Positions 26,159 through 35,148 of a stretch of 64,000 nt of DNA are shown piece by piece. The stretch comes from JAPHTQ01 sp050302275. GTDB taxonomy: Bacteria > Pseudomonadota > Gammaproteobacteria > Thiohalomonadales > Thiohalomonadaceae. The translations under genes and the position numbers were made by a program. The notes under the pieces are model-generated. The model saw nothing but the letters and a program-made list of their open reading frames with translations, ran no database searches and was not told where the DNA came from. The stretch covers positions 1 through 64,000 of the forward strand of contig JBNLAT010000004.1 in the NCBI GenBank assembly GCA_050302275.1, written 5' to 3'. Position 1 is the first letter of the stretch. Each line of letters begins with the position of its first letter.

Positions 26159-27122
26159 ATTCTGCGCTGGTCACCTGAGCAGACCAGAAGGCGTGTTCCC
26201 GATTGAGAAACTCCTCCCACGGAATGTAGTGGGAACCGTCGCAGGAGAAGGTCAGGCTGACCATGCCGTTGAAGATGTTCAGCGCCCCGGCACGCAGGTA
26301 GAACATATCGTCCATAAAACGCAGTTCGCGCAACCCATCCAGCACCTCACGCACCCGTTCCGGCGGGATCACCGCCCCTTCCGGCCAGGAGCGACGGGGA
26401 TAGGCGAGGCAGATATCCGGGTCGATCAACATATCGATATCGAGCAGGCGATAGCGATAGGGATCGTCGGTCAGCCAGATGGTGGCGCGACTACTGGAGA
26501 AGTGGAGTTTGGCGTGGAAGATGCCGTGCTCGAGGATCAGCTCTTCCAACAGACCCAGCACCTCATCGATATGCCGATCCATGCGGCTTTCACTACGGGT
26601 CTGATGGAATACCGTGCCACGGATCGCCGGGTCACCCTTGATCTGCCGCCAGGCAGTCGGCTCATCGTAAAGCTGCCGGGTTAAGGGCAGATCGCGCAGA
26701 TCGAAGTCGGCGCCCACATACCCCAGCAGGTTATCCTCATCGAATACCGTGGTCAGCGCGGTCAACGAGGGACGCCGGGCACGCATACTGATATAGGCCT
26801 CGGAGAGCATGAAGTGCGTACCTACCTTGATCTGCTGCATGTAGGGACGCTGGGAACGGTCGCGACCAAGATCGGATTCGATCAAACCTTCCGCGCAAAT
26901 GTTGCTGCTAATCTGCACCCCATGGGGGTCCAGCGCATAAAGGTATTTGCAGTAGGGGATGTTGGCGAGAGACTGCAGCAGCAGGGCATCCAGCTGCTCT
27001 CGCTCCTGCCACACAGGGATCGCCTGCTGCGCCAGTTGCAACAGCGGCTCTTTCATCATCGCCACCAGCGACTTGCGCTGCTCGGCGATACTCTTGTTCA
27101 GGGATTCTTTTGCCACAGACAT
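26157..27122 (-). CDS. PDC (Cache)-type sensor-domain protein without an output domain
   Basis: A 321-residue protein. Residues about 10-160 resemble a PDC/Cache ligand-binding fold seen in chemoreceptors and kinases (YALDPHGVQISSNI, GRDRSQRPYMQQ, MLSEAYISMRARRPSLTALT, LLGYVGADFDLRDL). It has no evident membrane helix, HAMP, kinase or GGDEF domain. The C-terminal 150 residues are a conserved-looking but unrecognised region (WPEGAVIPPERVREVLDGL). It would be a cytoplasmic stand-alone sensor. The stop codon lies within the bidirectional terminator. Confidence 0.75.
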   Translation of the reverse strand: MSVAKESLNKSIAEQRKSLVAMMKEPLLQLAQQAIPVWQEREQLDALLLQSLANIPYCKYLYALDPHGVQISSNICAEGLIESDLGRDRSQRPYMQQIKVGTHFMLSEAYISMRARRPSLTALTTVFDEDNLLGYVGADFDLRDLPLTRQLYDEPTAWRQIKGDPAIRGTVFHQTRSESRMDRHIDEVLGLLEELILEHGIFHAKLHFSSSRATIWLTDDPYRYRLLDIDMLIDPDICLAYPRRSWPEGAVIPPERVREVLDGLRELRFMDDMFYLRAGALNIFNGMVSLTFSCDGSHYIPWEEFLNREHAFWSAQVTSAE

Positions 27123-27187
27123 GGGGGGATATCGGTTACATCAGCAAAGCCAAAGATAGGGGCTAATTGTTGCAAGCACAAGCAAGC

Positions 27188-27940
27188 CTAGTCGTTCTTC
27201 AGTCGGCGAATGGCATAGTTGAGACGGCAGCCTCGTTTCGCCGCATCCAGTTCGGGCCAGGCCGCCAGATTGTGCCGCAGCGTGATGCTGTCCGCCGCCT
27301 CACGCAGAAATGCACCAATGGCGTTTTCGTAGAGCGGGGTCGTCAGCTTGAAGGCGGCGGGAAACTTCTGGTTCAGCCCCGGCTCGCTGAACCAGGCGGA
27401 TTGCTTTAGCTCCTTTGCCGAACCGAAATTGATCACCAGGGCCCCCTTCGGCGTGAGCTGTTTGAGCAGGCGCCGCATCCACGGCGCATCGGCGGCGATC
27501 ACCCGTTGCGGATCGCCGTCGCTATCGGCAAAGAGGTCTTCAATGATCAGATCGAAGCGTTCGCCACGATACTGGCGCAACCACCAGATAGCGTCGGCCT
27601 GGTGCAGTTCAATGTTATCCGCCTCAACGCCAAAGTGTTCCCGTGCCACTTCCAGATGAACCGGATTAAGTTCCACCCCGACGATCAACTCCGGCTTGAG
27701 GAAGTGATTGAGCTGACGAATCACCGCGCCGCCACCGACCCCCAGTACCAGCACCCGCCGAATCCGCTGCGGATGAAAAAAGGCGGGGAGCATCAACAGA
27801 TCCCAAACGTTGCCGGTCACCGGCTGCTTTGGGTTGTACTGGCTGTGAAAGACGCCATTGGTGTAGAGCCGCAGGCTGTTACCCGCCTGACGTACCTCGT
27901 AGCGAGTATCTCCCTCCACCTTCTGCCAGATCACTGCCAC
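27188..27940 (-). CDS. Spermidine synthase-like methyltransferase-fold protein
   Basis: A 250-residue protein with the SpeE-like Rossmann fold: RRVLVLGVGGGAVIRQLNHF (SAM/dcSAM-binding glycine-rich loop, about 58-77), VGVELNPVHLEVAREHFGV and FDLIIEDLFADSDGDP. The aspartates that orient putrescine in true polyamine aminopropyltransferases are not clearly conserved (the loop reads EDLFADS), so the substrate is uncertain. It is transcribed divergently from the radical SAM gene about 90 bases away. Confidence 0.8.
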   Translation of the reverse strand: MAVIWQKVEGDTRYEVRQAGNSLRLYTNGVFHSQYNPKQPVTGNVWDLLMLPAFFHPQRIRRVLVLGVGGGAVIRQLNHFLKPELIVGVELNPVHLEVAREHFGVEADNIELHQADAIWWLRQYRGERFDLIIEDLFADSDGDPQRVIAADAPWMRRLLKQLTPKGALVINFGSAKELKQSAWFSEPGLNQKFPAAFKLTTPLYENAIGAFLREAADSITLRHNLAAWPELDAAKRGCRLNYAIRRLKND

Positions 27941-28030
27941 CGTTTAGCCCCTTTGAATAAAGGGCGCACCCTCGCCTGACCACGTCAGGTTGTCAAGCGC
28001 CGCCCCGCTCGATTCTGATACCCTTTGCCC

Positions 28031-29539
28031 ATGAGCCGTATTCTTCTCGCCACACTGAATGCCCGTTACATCCACGCCTCGCTGGGGATGCGCTATCTGC
28101 TGGCCAACATGGGCCCGTTGCAGGCAGAGACGAAACTGCTGGAATTCACTATCAAGCAGCGCCCTATCGAGATCGCCGAGCAGCTGTTGGTGGAAGCACC
28201 GCAAATCATCGGTCTTGGCGTCTACATCTGGAATGTAAAAGAGAGTGAGGAACTGGTCGCCCTGCTCAAGGCGCTGCGACCCGATATCACGATTATTCTT
28301 GGTGGACCCGAGGTCAGTTATGAACAGGATGCGCAGCCCATCGTCACCCTGGCCGACTATGTGATTCCCGGTCAGGGCGATCTCGCCTTTGCCGAGCTGT
28401 GTCAGCGACTGCTCGATAACGACGCCCCTGCAGAAAAAATCTTCACCCCAAAACCGTTCAAACTGGACCAGCTGCAACTGCCTTATCGTTACTTCAGCGA
28501 TGAGGATCTGCAGCAACGCACTATTTATGTCGAAGCCTCACGCGGTTGCCCCTTCAAGTGTGAGTTCTGTCTTTCGGCGCTGGATAAAACCGCGGTGCCC
28601 TTCGATCAGGATCGTTTTCTCGAGGAGATGGATGGACTCTATCAACGCGGACTGCGCCAATTTAAATTCGTCGACCGCAGTTTTAATCTCAAACCGGACC
28701 AGTGCCTGCGCATCCTGGAATTTTTTCTCGGGCGGCTGGACGAGGATCTATTCCTGCATTTCGAACTGATCCCGGATCACCTGCCGGAATCACTCAAACA
28801 AACCATTCAACGTTTTCCACCCGGCACCCTGCAATTCGAAATCGGCGTACAGACCTTCGATCCTGACGTGCAGACGCTGATCAGCCGCAAACAGGACAAC
28901 GAAAAAACCGAGGCGAACCTGCGCTGGCTGCGGGAAGAGAGTCGCGCCCACCTGCATGCGGATCTGATCATCGGTCTGCCCGGCGAGGATATGCAGGGCT
29001 TCGGCAAAGGATTCGATCGGCTGGTGGCACTGCAACCCCATGAGATTCAGGTCGGTATTCTCAAACGACTGCGCGGTGCGCCCATCGCCCGCCATACAAA
29101 GAATTTCGCCCTGCGCTTTCAGCCACTACCGCCCTACAACATCCTGCAAACGGATCGCATCGATTTTCACGAGATGCAGCGGCTCAGTCGTTTTGCCCGT
29201 TACTGGGACATGATCGCCAACGCAGGGCGTTTCCCCGCCAGCCTGCCATTGATTCTTGGCGATAATCCTTTTACCCGCTTTCTGCAACTGTGCGACTGGC
29301 TCTATCAGCAGACAGGCCAAACCCACCAGATCCATCTGCCGCGACTATTTAATCTACTTTATCAGGGAATGAGTGAGTTACCCGGGATTGCTCCTGCCGA
29401 TGTCGCTACCGCGCTGGAAAGCGATTTTTCCCATAACAACCTGAAGGGCTCTCCCATATTAAATCGTTCCAGCAACGAAGAAAAAAATCCGAACATCGGA
29501 AAGCGTCGTCAACAAAGACACCGGAACAACACATCCTGA
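28031..29539 (+). CDS. B12-binding radical SAM protein (DUF4080 type)
   Basis: 502 residues from ATG at 28031 (MSRILLATLNARYIHASLGM); a TTG two codons upstream is ignored. N-terminal B12-binding domain (about 1-135), radical SAM core with the cluster motif C-x3-C-x2-C in RGCPFKCEFCLSALDK (about 175-190), and a C-terminal extension of the DUF4080 type (about 350-470). The family is widespread but its substrate is unknown; cobalamin-dependent methylation is one possibility. The last 30 residues are low-complexity and polar. Confidence 0.87.
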   Translation: MSRILLATLNARYIHASLGMRYLLANMGPLQAETKLLEFTIKQRPIEIAEQLLVEAPQIIGLGVYIWNVKESEELVALLKALRPDITIILGGPEVSYEQDAQPIVTLADYVIPGQGDLAFAELCQRLLDNDAPAEKIFTPKPFKLDQLQLPYRYFSDEDLQQRTIYVEASRGCPFKCEFCLSALDKTAVPFDQDRFLEEMDGLYQRGLRQFKFVDRSFNLKPDQCLRILEFFLGRLDEDLFLHFELIPDHLPESLKQTIQRFPPGTLQFEIGVQTFDPDVQTLISRKQDNEKTEANLRWLREESRAHLHADLIIGLPGEDMQGFGKGFDRLVALQPHEIQVGILKRLRGAPIARHTKNFALRFQPLPPYNILQTDRIDFHEMQRLSRFARYWDMIANAGRFPASLPLILGDNPFTRFLQLCDWLYQQTGQTHQIHLPRLFNLLYQGMSELPGIAPADVATALESDFSHNNLKGSPILNRSSNEEKNPNIGKRRQQRHRNNTS

Positions 29540-29542
29540 GTA

Positions 29543-30733
29543 TCAAACTGGCTGTTGGGCTGCTTGATGGAAGCGAGGGAAGTAGTGACTCAATCGTTCA
29601 TCAAGCGTTTTAATGCTCACCGGTTTTACCAGATAATCGTTGGCACCGTTCTGTACACAAAGTTTTACCACCTCTTTTTCGTTGTGCCCGGTCAACATAA
29701 TGACAGGCAATTCCCGCAACTCTGGACTCAACCTCGCCTTGCGTAGTAACTCTACCCCATCCAGCTCAGGCATCTCATAGTCGAGCAACACCAGATCCGG
29801 CGTACGAGCTAGCAACATACTCATACCTTCATTGCCATTCGCTGCCTGGTGCACCGCATAACCTCTCTCTTCCAGCACACTGGTTAACATGTGACGCTGA
29901 ATATCATCGTCATCAATAATCAAAATCCGCGGCGCTTCCACTTTTTCTGCCCGCACAACGTCTGTGGAAACCTGCTCTAGCATGGTCAGTTTGTTTTCCA
30001 GATTTTGTGTCCAGCCACCTAATGCATCGTTCATTTTGCCGTGATAGTGCTCAAGCTGAGAGGTGATCTCCTCCTCGCGTAAGTGATCGAACTCTTTATG
30101 CAGTGCCGCCTTATCGTGCACGGTCACAACATTTTTCATGCCACCCCCGGTCAGACTATCGCGGAAAACGCTAAGCCGGTAGTTAATCGAGGACGCCAGA
30201 TCGCGTTGCGCAGTGCGCTGATTCTGTTGCAATAACTGAGTATCCGACATCAACGTGTCGAACTCTTTTCGTATTTGCTCAAAGTGCCCTGCCAACCTTT
30301 TTAATAAACCGCGACCACGATGAATGGTCAGGTGTGCGGCACGCTTTTCCAGTGCCTGGAACACGGCAAGGCGAAGAAAATGTTCGCTCAACAGCGGGCG
30401 AATGATGACAAAACTGTGGAAGATATCCCGGCGACACAACTCATAGGCACGTGCAAGCTCGCTACGGGTGACGAACACAACGACCTGATGCGGGATTTCG
30501 TAAATATTCTCGCAGCGGTGAAAAAGCTTGAGGTAGAACGACTCGGCACGATGGAGACTCTTGAAGGCGAGTAACAGCACCGCAGCACGCTTGGTTTCGA
30601 AGAGCTGGATGGCGAGATCTTCATCAAGGAGATCGTACAGTCGAGAGAAACTGCTACTCAGGTGGAGCTTGATCTCCTCCAGCTCAGTTTCGTTATCACT
30701 GACGATCAGGATCGGATGATCATACTTTTTCAT
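29543..30733 (-). CDS. Response regulator with N-terminal pseudo-receiver and C-terminal receiver
   Basis: A 396-residue protein. Residues 268-385 form a standard receiver (ILIIDDDDIQRHMLTSVLEE, VLLDYEMPELDG, LVKPVSIKTLDERLS) with the phospho-acceptor Asp. Residues 1-130 look like a second receiver fold (HPILIVSDNETELEEIKLHL) lacking the expected Asp at the acceptor position (LLLAFKSL). The middle (140-250) is helical and charged, probably coiled coil. No DNA-binding or enzymatic output is visible, so it is probably a phosphorelay or scaffolding regulator. It is convergent with the radical SAM gene. Confidence 0.8.
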   Translation of the reverse strand: MKKYDHPILIVSDNETELEEIKLHLSSSFSRLYDLLDEDLAIQLFETKRAAVLLLAFKSLHRAESFYLKLFHRCENIYEIPHQVVVFVTRSELARAYELCRRDIFHSFVIIRPLLSEHFLRLAVFQALEKRAAHLTIHRGRGLLKRLAGHFEQIRKEFDTLMSDTQLLQQNQRTAQRDLASSINYRLSVFRDSLTGGGMKNVVTVHDKAALHKEFDHLREEEITSQLEHYHGKMNDALGGWTQNLENKLTMLEQVSTDVVRAEKVEAPRILIIDDDDIQRHMLTSVLEERGYAVHQAANGNEGMSMLLARTPDLVLLDYEMPELDGVELLRKARLSPELRELPVIMLTGHNEKEVVKLCVQNGANDYLVKPVSIKTLDERLSHYFPRFHQAAQQPV

Positions 30734-31083
30734 TGTTCGCCGCGCTTTGTTAGCCGTTATTCTTCGCGCCGAAGTGATACGGCGCCGCCGCGACCATAGG
30801 AGAGGTGATAAAGAGCAGTACGTTCCTTTCAGCCCCTACCACAGGGATCTCTGTCCATAGACCAGGCCAGTCATCCATCTACTCCATGGCCAAACTCTTT
30901 TCTTTTTTCTATCAAGAACGACAAGACAATAAGAATTACCTATTAACCACACAATATCAAGGTTTATAGATTGTAGGCGACGAAAGCGCCTGTTCTTTGC
31001 ATTTCTTTGCCCACGCCACACCCAAGTTTACCTGGCGCTGGAGCATCATAAGTCATGTCCTGAGCAACCCCCGGAGAGACGAC
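30734..31083. other. 350-base intergenic region, no gene seen
   Basis: Between the divergent regulator and DUF4405 genes. An AT-rich core (about 30895-30975) could hold promoters for both flanks, but I see no convincing -35/-10 pair, hairpin or repeat. The short open frames here have no protein-like features. Confidence 0.5.
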
Positions 31084-31605
31084 ATGACACCCCGCAATCC
31101 TGCAAAAACACGCCACTGGGCGACACCGCTAACCATCGGCACCTTCCTCTTTACCGCCGTTTCTGGCGGACTGCTCTTCTTCCATACGGGTGAAGGGCTG
31201 GTCAAAGAGGCCCATGAGTGGATCGGTATGGCCTTCATCCTTGGCGCCCTGCTGCACGTCACTAGCAACTGGGCGCCATTCAAACGCTATTTCACCCTCA
31301 GTTGGCCGCGCGCGGTGATGGCCTCGGTACTGGCTGGCAGCCTGGTCTTTACCGTCGCTACAGGTCATGAAGAGGGCGGAAACCCGATGATCGCCGCGAT
31401 CAAAACCCTGGAAAAAGCACCGCTGAGCATGGTCGCCCAACTTCAATCCCGCGACGCCGACGAACTGCATATGCTGCTTGAGACGGAGGGGTTTCAGGTT
31501 GCCGATAACAATACCAGCCTGCAAACCATCGCCAGCGACAGCGGCAAATCTGGGCGGGAATTGATCGCCCTGCTGTTCGGCCAACCACAAGCCAAAGCGC
31601 TGTAA
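31084..31605 (+). CDS. DUF4405-type inner-membrane protein
   Basis: A 173-residue protein from MTPRNPAKTRHWATPLTIGT, chosen because it directly precedes the first membrane helix; the frame is open further upstream. Three or four membrane segments (about 12-34, 43-62 and 75-95) and conserved-looking His residues (HEWIGMAFILGALLHVTSNW) suggest a cytochrome b-like DUF4405 fold, as in predicted heme-binding membrane proteins. The soluble C-terminal part (about 105-170) is predicted helical. Function unknown. Confidence 0.78.
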   Translation: MTPRNPAKTRHWATPLTIGTFLFTAVSGGLLFFHTGEGLVKEAHEWIGMAFILGALLHVTSNWAPFKRYFTLSWPRAVMASVLAGSLVFTVATGHEEGGNPMIAAIKTLEKAPLSMVAQLQSRDADELHMLLETEGFQVADNNTSLQTIASDSGKSGRELIALLFGQPQAKAL

Positions 31606-31864
31606 CGTTTCACCCCCGGCCGCGAGGTGGGCTAACCTCCCCCCAAACTTGCCTGCTGAGCGGCCACTTTTCCTCCTCTGACAAGGGCTTTAGAACGCGC
31701 CTTTCAGCCACTTTTGCTAACCAGTCCACGCTTTTCCCAGCTTAGCACAAGGTTTTTTGCCAACCAGTGCCCGTTTAATTTTCCCTTCAGCCTCTATCTT
31801 CACACTTAAGGTCGAGAGATAAGCGACCACCCCCTGCAGTAAGGTGTAAGAGAGGAGTCTAGTC

Positions 31865-32260
31865 ATGTGCGCATGCATCATTGAGAGTTACCCACCAGTT
31901 AAACAGCTGGACAGCCAGGAAGAGGTTCAGGGCAAATTCGTGCAACTGCTGTGGCAAGGTAAGGAGTACCTGCTCTTTTCCGCCAAGGCGATGCACCGCC
32001 TGCATAACCAGATGCTGGCCTACTTCCTTGCCGACCACGGTGTTCCCCATCGCTGGATTGATGATAAAACCCTTTATGTCGATCCGCGTGAAGTGGGCGT
32101 GACCGGCAGCGGCCACTTCCGTCTGGATAAGAACCAGAACCTGCTGGAGCTTTGGGGCGACAAGTCACGTGGTTTTGATCGCTTCAAAGAGGCCGGTATC
32201 CGCGCCAAGATCCACAGCGCCGGACACCCCTGGTCTGCAGCCAAGGTGCTGTTCCACTAA
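31865..32260 (+). CDS. Conserved hypothetical protein
   Basis: A 131-residue soluble protein (MCACIIESYPPVKQLDSQEE). No motif recognised; it is rich in His, Lys and aromatic residues and has two Cys at the N-terminus (C2, C4). Clean start after AGAGAGGAGT and a strong bidirectional terminator 20 bases after the stop support expression as a single gene. The upstream 259 bases hold no other gene. Confidence 0.75.
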   Translation: MCACIIESYPPVKQLDSQEEVQGKFVQLLWQGKEYLLFSAKAMHRLHNQMLAYFLADHGVPHRWIDDKTLYVDPREVGVTGSGHFRLDKNQNLLELWGDKSRGFDRFKEAGIRAKIHSAGHPWSAAKVLFH

Positions 32261-32278
32261 GCGAATCATTAAAGAAAC

Positions 32279-32306
32279 AAAAAGCCGGGCAAATGCCCGG
32301 CTTTTT
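32279..32306. terminator. Bidirectional intrinsic terminator
   Basis: Stem GCCGGGC/GCCCGGC (seven pairs, with AAAT loop) flanked by an A-run and T5. It lies between the convergent hypothetical genes at 31865-32260 and 32309-32596. Confidence 0.9.
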
Positions 32307-32308
32307 AT

Positions 32309-32596
32309 TTAAGCTTTTTGCCAACCCTGCAGAAGATAGTTATCGACCATCCACTCGTAGGAATATTCGTTATCCTGATCGTCGACCGGATACTCATCCT
32401 CGGTTCGACAGACAAAGCGTTCTTCATCTTCATCCCAGATAATGAAATTGAGTGGCCCGGAGTCCCAGCGCCCTTCGCTCAACTCAAGGCCCACTAGGGG
32501 CGCTTCTTCCAATTCGATATCGTAGATCAGGTGGGTGTAGTCCGAATCGTGATCCGTCTTACTCCAGATACGCTTTTCGACACGACATGGATACAT
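32309..32596 (-). CDS. Small acidic hypothetical protein
   Basis: A 95-residue very acidic, aromatic-rich protein (WDEDEERFVCRTEDEYPVDD in the centre). No known motif. It has no signal peptide and no membrane segment. The start follows a GGAAAGGGGG ribosome-binding site. It is convergent with the preceding gene across a shared terminator. Confidence 0.7.
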   Translation of the reverse strand: MYPCRVEKRIWSKTDHDSDYTHLIYDIELEEAPLVGLELSEGRWDSGPLNFIIWDEDEERFVCRTEDEYPVDDQDNEYSYEWMVDNYLLQGWQKA

Positions 32597-32725
32597 ACAG
32601 ACCCCCTTTCCGGGCGGCAGATAGGTACAACATCTACAGCAATTGTCCGCCGATTATTCATGATGCGCAAACGTGGTTTACGTGCGCGAGGTAACAAAAA
32701 GCAGAGCTACGGAGCAAACATTGGT

Positions 32726-33805
32726 TCAACGTACCCTGAGCATACTCAGACCCAGCGCCCCGCTCCCAAGTAACGCCATCATCTGATACTGGAACGGATG
32801 CGAAGTGATACCGCCTCCCTTGAGGAAGAGATCGCGGATCACGACCAGGTAGTAACGCAGCGGATCGAGATAAGTCACCATCTGGATCCAGTCGGGCATA
32901 TTGCGAATAGGAAAGGCAAAGCCGGAAAGGATGATCATCGGCATTAAAAAGAAAAACGCGGTGAGCATTGCCTGTTGCTGGGTCGAGGCAAAGCTGGAGA
33001 TCAGCAATCCCATGCCGAGGGTACTCATCAGGTAGAGCATACTGGCGAACAGCAACGCCAATGGATCACCACGAAACGGCACGCCGAACCAGACCACTGC
33101 AATCGAAGTGACCAACAGCACATCGAACAGACCCAGCAATGCCACCGGCAACAACTTACCGATAATGAATTCGATCCGTGCCAGCGGTGTCACCATCAAT
33201 CTTTCCAGCGTGCCCAGTTCGCGCTCACGCACCACGCTCATGGCGGTAAGCAGCATGGTCGCGATTAACACCACATTGGCCATAATACCGGGCACAAAAT
33301 AGTCGCGGTCATCCAGATTGGGATTGAACCATGCACGGGTCACCAGATCGATCGGGGGGTGGGCGTTTTGCAGCATGTGTTCACGCAGAGTCGCACCGAG
33401 CTGCCCTACCACCAGTTGCGCACTGTTGGAATCGGAACCATCGGCGATCAATTGCAGTGTGCCGCCACCATCAAAATCCCAGGGGAAACGCAAAATCGCC
33501 CGCACCTCACCACGCTCCAGCATGTCCGCTGCCGCCTGCATATCTGCAGCAGGATGCAGATTGAAGTGCCCCGTGGCACGCACCGCATCAATCAATTCAC
33601 GGCTGGCGCTGATACTCGCCTCATCGACGATGGCCACTTCGGCCTGACGCACATCGAAGGTAGCGGCGTAACCGAAGATCACCAGTTGAACCAATGGCGG
33701 CACGATAACGAAAAAGCGCATGCGCGGATCGCGCAGTATTTGCCGAAACTCTTTTTTCAGCATCGCGCGTAGTCGAATGAAACTGTGTTGAATGCGATCG
33801 ATCAT
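32726..33805 (-). CDS. ABC-2 type transporter permease (YbhR-like)
   Basis: A 359-residue ABC-2 membrane subunit: one N-terminal helix (PPLVQLVIFGYAATF, about 35-50), a periplasmic domain to about 165, then five C-terminal helices. SVVRERELGTLERLMVTPL and LLISSFASTQQQAMLTAFFF are typical of the family. It is the last gene of a five-gene operon (adaptor, two ATPases, two permeases) resembling YbhGFSR, which exports drugs or lipophilic cations. A 239-base non-coding gap separates it from the other permease. Confidence 0.9.
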   Translation of the reverse strand: MIDRIQHSFIRLRAMLKKEFRQILRDPRMRFFVIVPPLVQLVIFGYAATFDVRQAEVAIVDEASISASRELIDAVRATGHFNLHPAADMQAAADMLERGEVRAILRFPWDFDGGGTLQLIADGSDSNSAQLVVGQLGATLREHMLQNAHPPIDLVTRAWFNPNLDDRDYFVPGIMANVVLIATMLLTAMSVVRERELGTLERLMVTPLARIEFIIGKLLPVALLGLFDVLLVTSIAVVWFGVPFRGDPLALLFASMLYLMSTLGMGLLISSFASTQQQAMLTAFFFLMPMIILSGFAFPIRNMPDWIQMVTYLDPLRYYLVVIRDLFLKGGGITSHPFQYQMMALLGSGALGLSMLRVR

Positions 33806-34044
33806 CCTGGAAACCGTAGTTGAGCACGCCCAAGGGTGCTCCTGGCGTGTTCGCTGGCAAGGCGCGACGACGCGGCAGGGCCACCCCCTGCAAGAAGGAG
33901 CAACACCGCTAGCGGGCGCGCCAGTTGTGCCATTGGGTGCGTAGTGTTCGCAACCACATGGAAAAGTCTGTTAAAGACATAAATCATCGTGTTTCTCGGC
34001 GGCTACAGAAAGCACGTAACGGTCAACTGCGGTTTTCAGGATCA
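33806..34044 (-). other. 239-base gap inside the ABC operon, no gene seen
   Basis: The other four operon genes abut or overlap, but here 239 bases intervene between the two permeases. The stretch holds a small hairpin (GAGCAC...GTGCTC near 33824-33842) and short frames without protein character. It may be a gene remnant or an internal promoter region. Confidence 0.4.
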
Positions 34045-35148
34045 TTATTGCAACCCCAGTTTGCGCGCACGCAAGGTCACCACACGGAGCAACACCAACA
34101 GGATGACAAACAGCGCCAGTACCTCACTCCATAACAGGAGTGGCGACACCCCTTTAAGAAAGATCAATTTGGAGAGCGCCACGTAGTAACGTGCCGGCAC
34201 AATCACGGAAAGATACTGCAACGCCTGCGGCATATTCTCGATGGCGAAGATAAATCCGGAAAGTAGAAACGCCGGTAGAAAGGTACTAACCAGAGACATC
34301 TGTGCCGCCAGCATCTGTCCACCGGCGATAATGGAAAGCATTGCCCCTTGCAGCATCACCACGATCAGGAACAGTGCTGAAACCAGCGTTAGTGCCACTG
34401 CCGAACCACGAAGTGGTACGTCAAACATATACACGGCCGCCAATGTCGCCGCCAATAGATCGGCCATACCGATGACAAAGTAGGGCAACATTTTGCCCAT
34501 TAGAAATTCGTTTTTGCGTAACGCGGTAGTGCGCAGCATCACCAGATTACCCGCTTCCATTTCGCGGGCAATAGTCAGCGAAGTCATCAGCGCACCGATG
34601 ACTGCCATCACCACTGCGATTACTCCGGGCACGATCGCCATGCGGCTCTCTTTCGCCTCGTTAAACCAGGTACGATCCTCCAGCTGGATCGGCAACTTCA
34701 CCAAACCTTCCTGCTGCAGATAATCATTGATGATCGCCCGCGCATAATTCTGCGCCAGGCGTGCATTATTGGCATCGACCCCATCGAGAATAAACTGCAA
34801 GGTCGCCTCACCACGTGCAAGGTCGCGGGTAAAGTCACGTGGCACCACTAACACCGCCGCCACTTCACCCTTTTGCAGCGATGCCTGCAGTTCGTTACGA
34901 GTGGTGTAATAGGTCACCACATTGAATGCCTGACTACCATCGAAACGGGCAACGATGGCATTAGCGGTCGCATCGCGCGACTCCTGCAATACACCCAGAG
35001 GCAAATTGATGATATCGAGGCGCAGCGCATAACCGAAAAGGAACAGCAGCATCGAAGGCATCAAAAGAATCAGCGCCAGTGAACGCGGATCGCGCATCAG
35101 ATGCCACCACTCCTTGCGTGCCACGGCGCGAACATGTTGCAGCTTCAT
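34045..35148 (-). CDS. ABC-2 type transporter permease (YbhS-like)
   Basis: A 367-residue paralogue of the other permease: N-terminal helix (LALILLMPSMLLFLFGYALR), a periplasmic domain, then five helices with LTIAREMEAGNLVMLRTTAL. Its start overlaps the ATPase gene stop by four bases. The two permeases probably form the heterodimeric channel of the exporter. Confidence 0.9.
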   Translation of the reverse strand: MKLQHVRAVARKEWWHLMRDPRSLALILLMPSMLLFLFGYALRLDIINLPLGVLQESRDATANAIVARFDGSQAFNVVTYYTTRNELQASLQKGEVAAVLVVPRDFTRDLARGEATLQFILDGVDANNARLAQNYARAIINDYLQQEGLVKLPIQLEDRTWFNEAKESRMAIVPGVIAVVMAVIGALMTSLTIAREMEAGNLVMLRTTALRKNEFLMGKMLPYFVIGMADLLAATLAAVYMFDVPLRGSAVALTLVSALFLIVVMLQGAMLSIIAGGQMLAAQMSLVSTFLPAFLLSGFIFAIENMPQALQYLSVIVPARYYVALSKLIFLKGVSPLLLWSEVLALFVILLVLLRVVTLRARKLGLQ

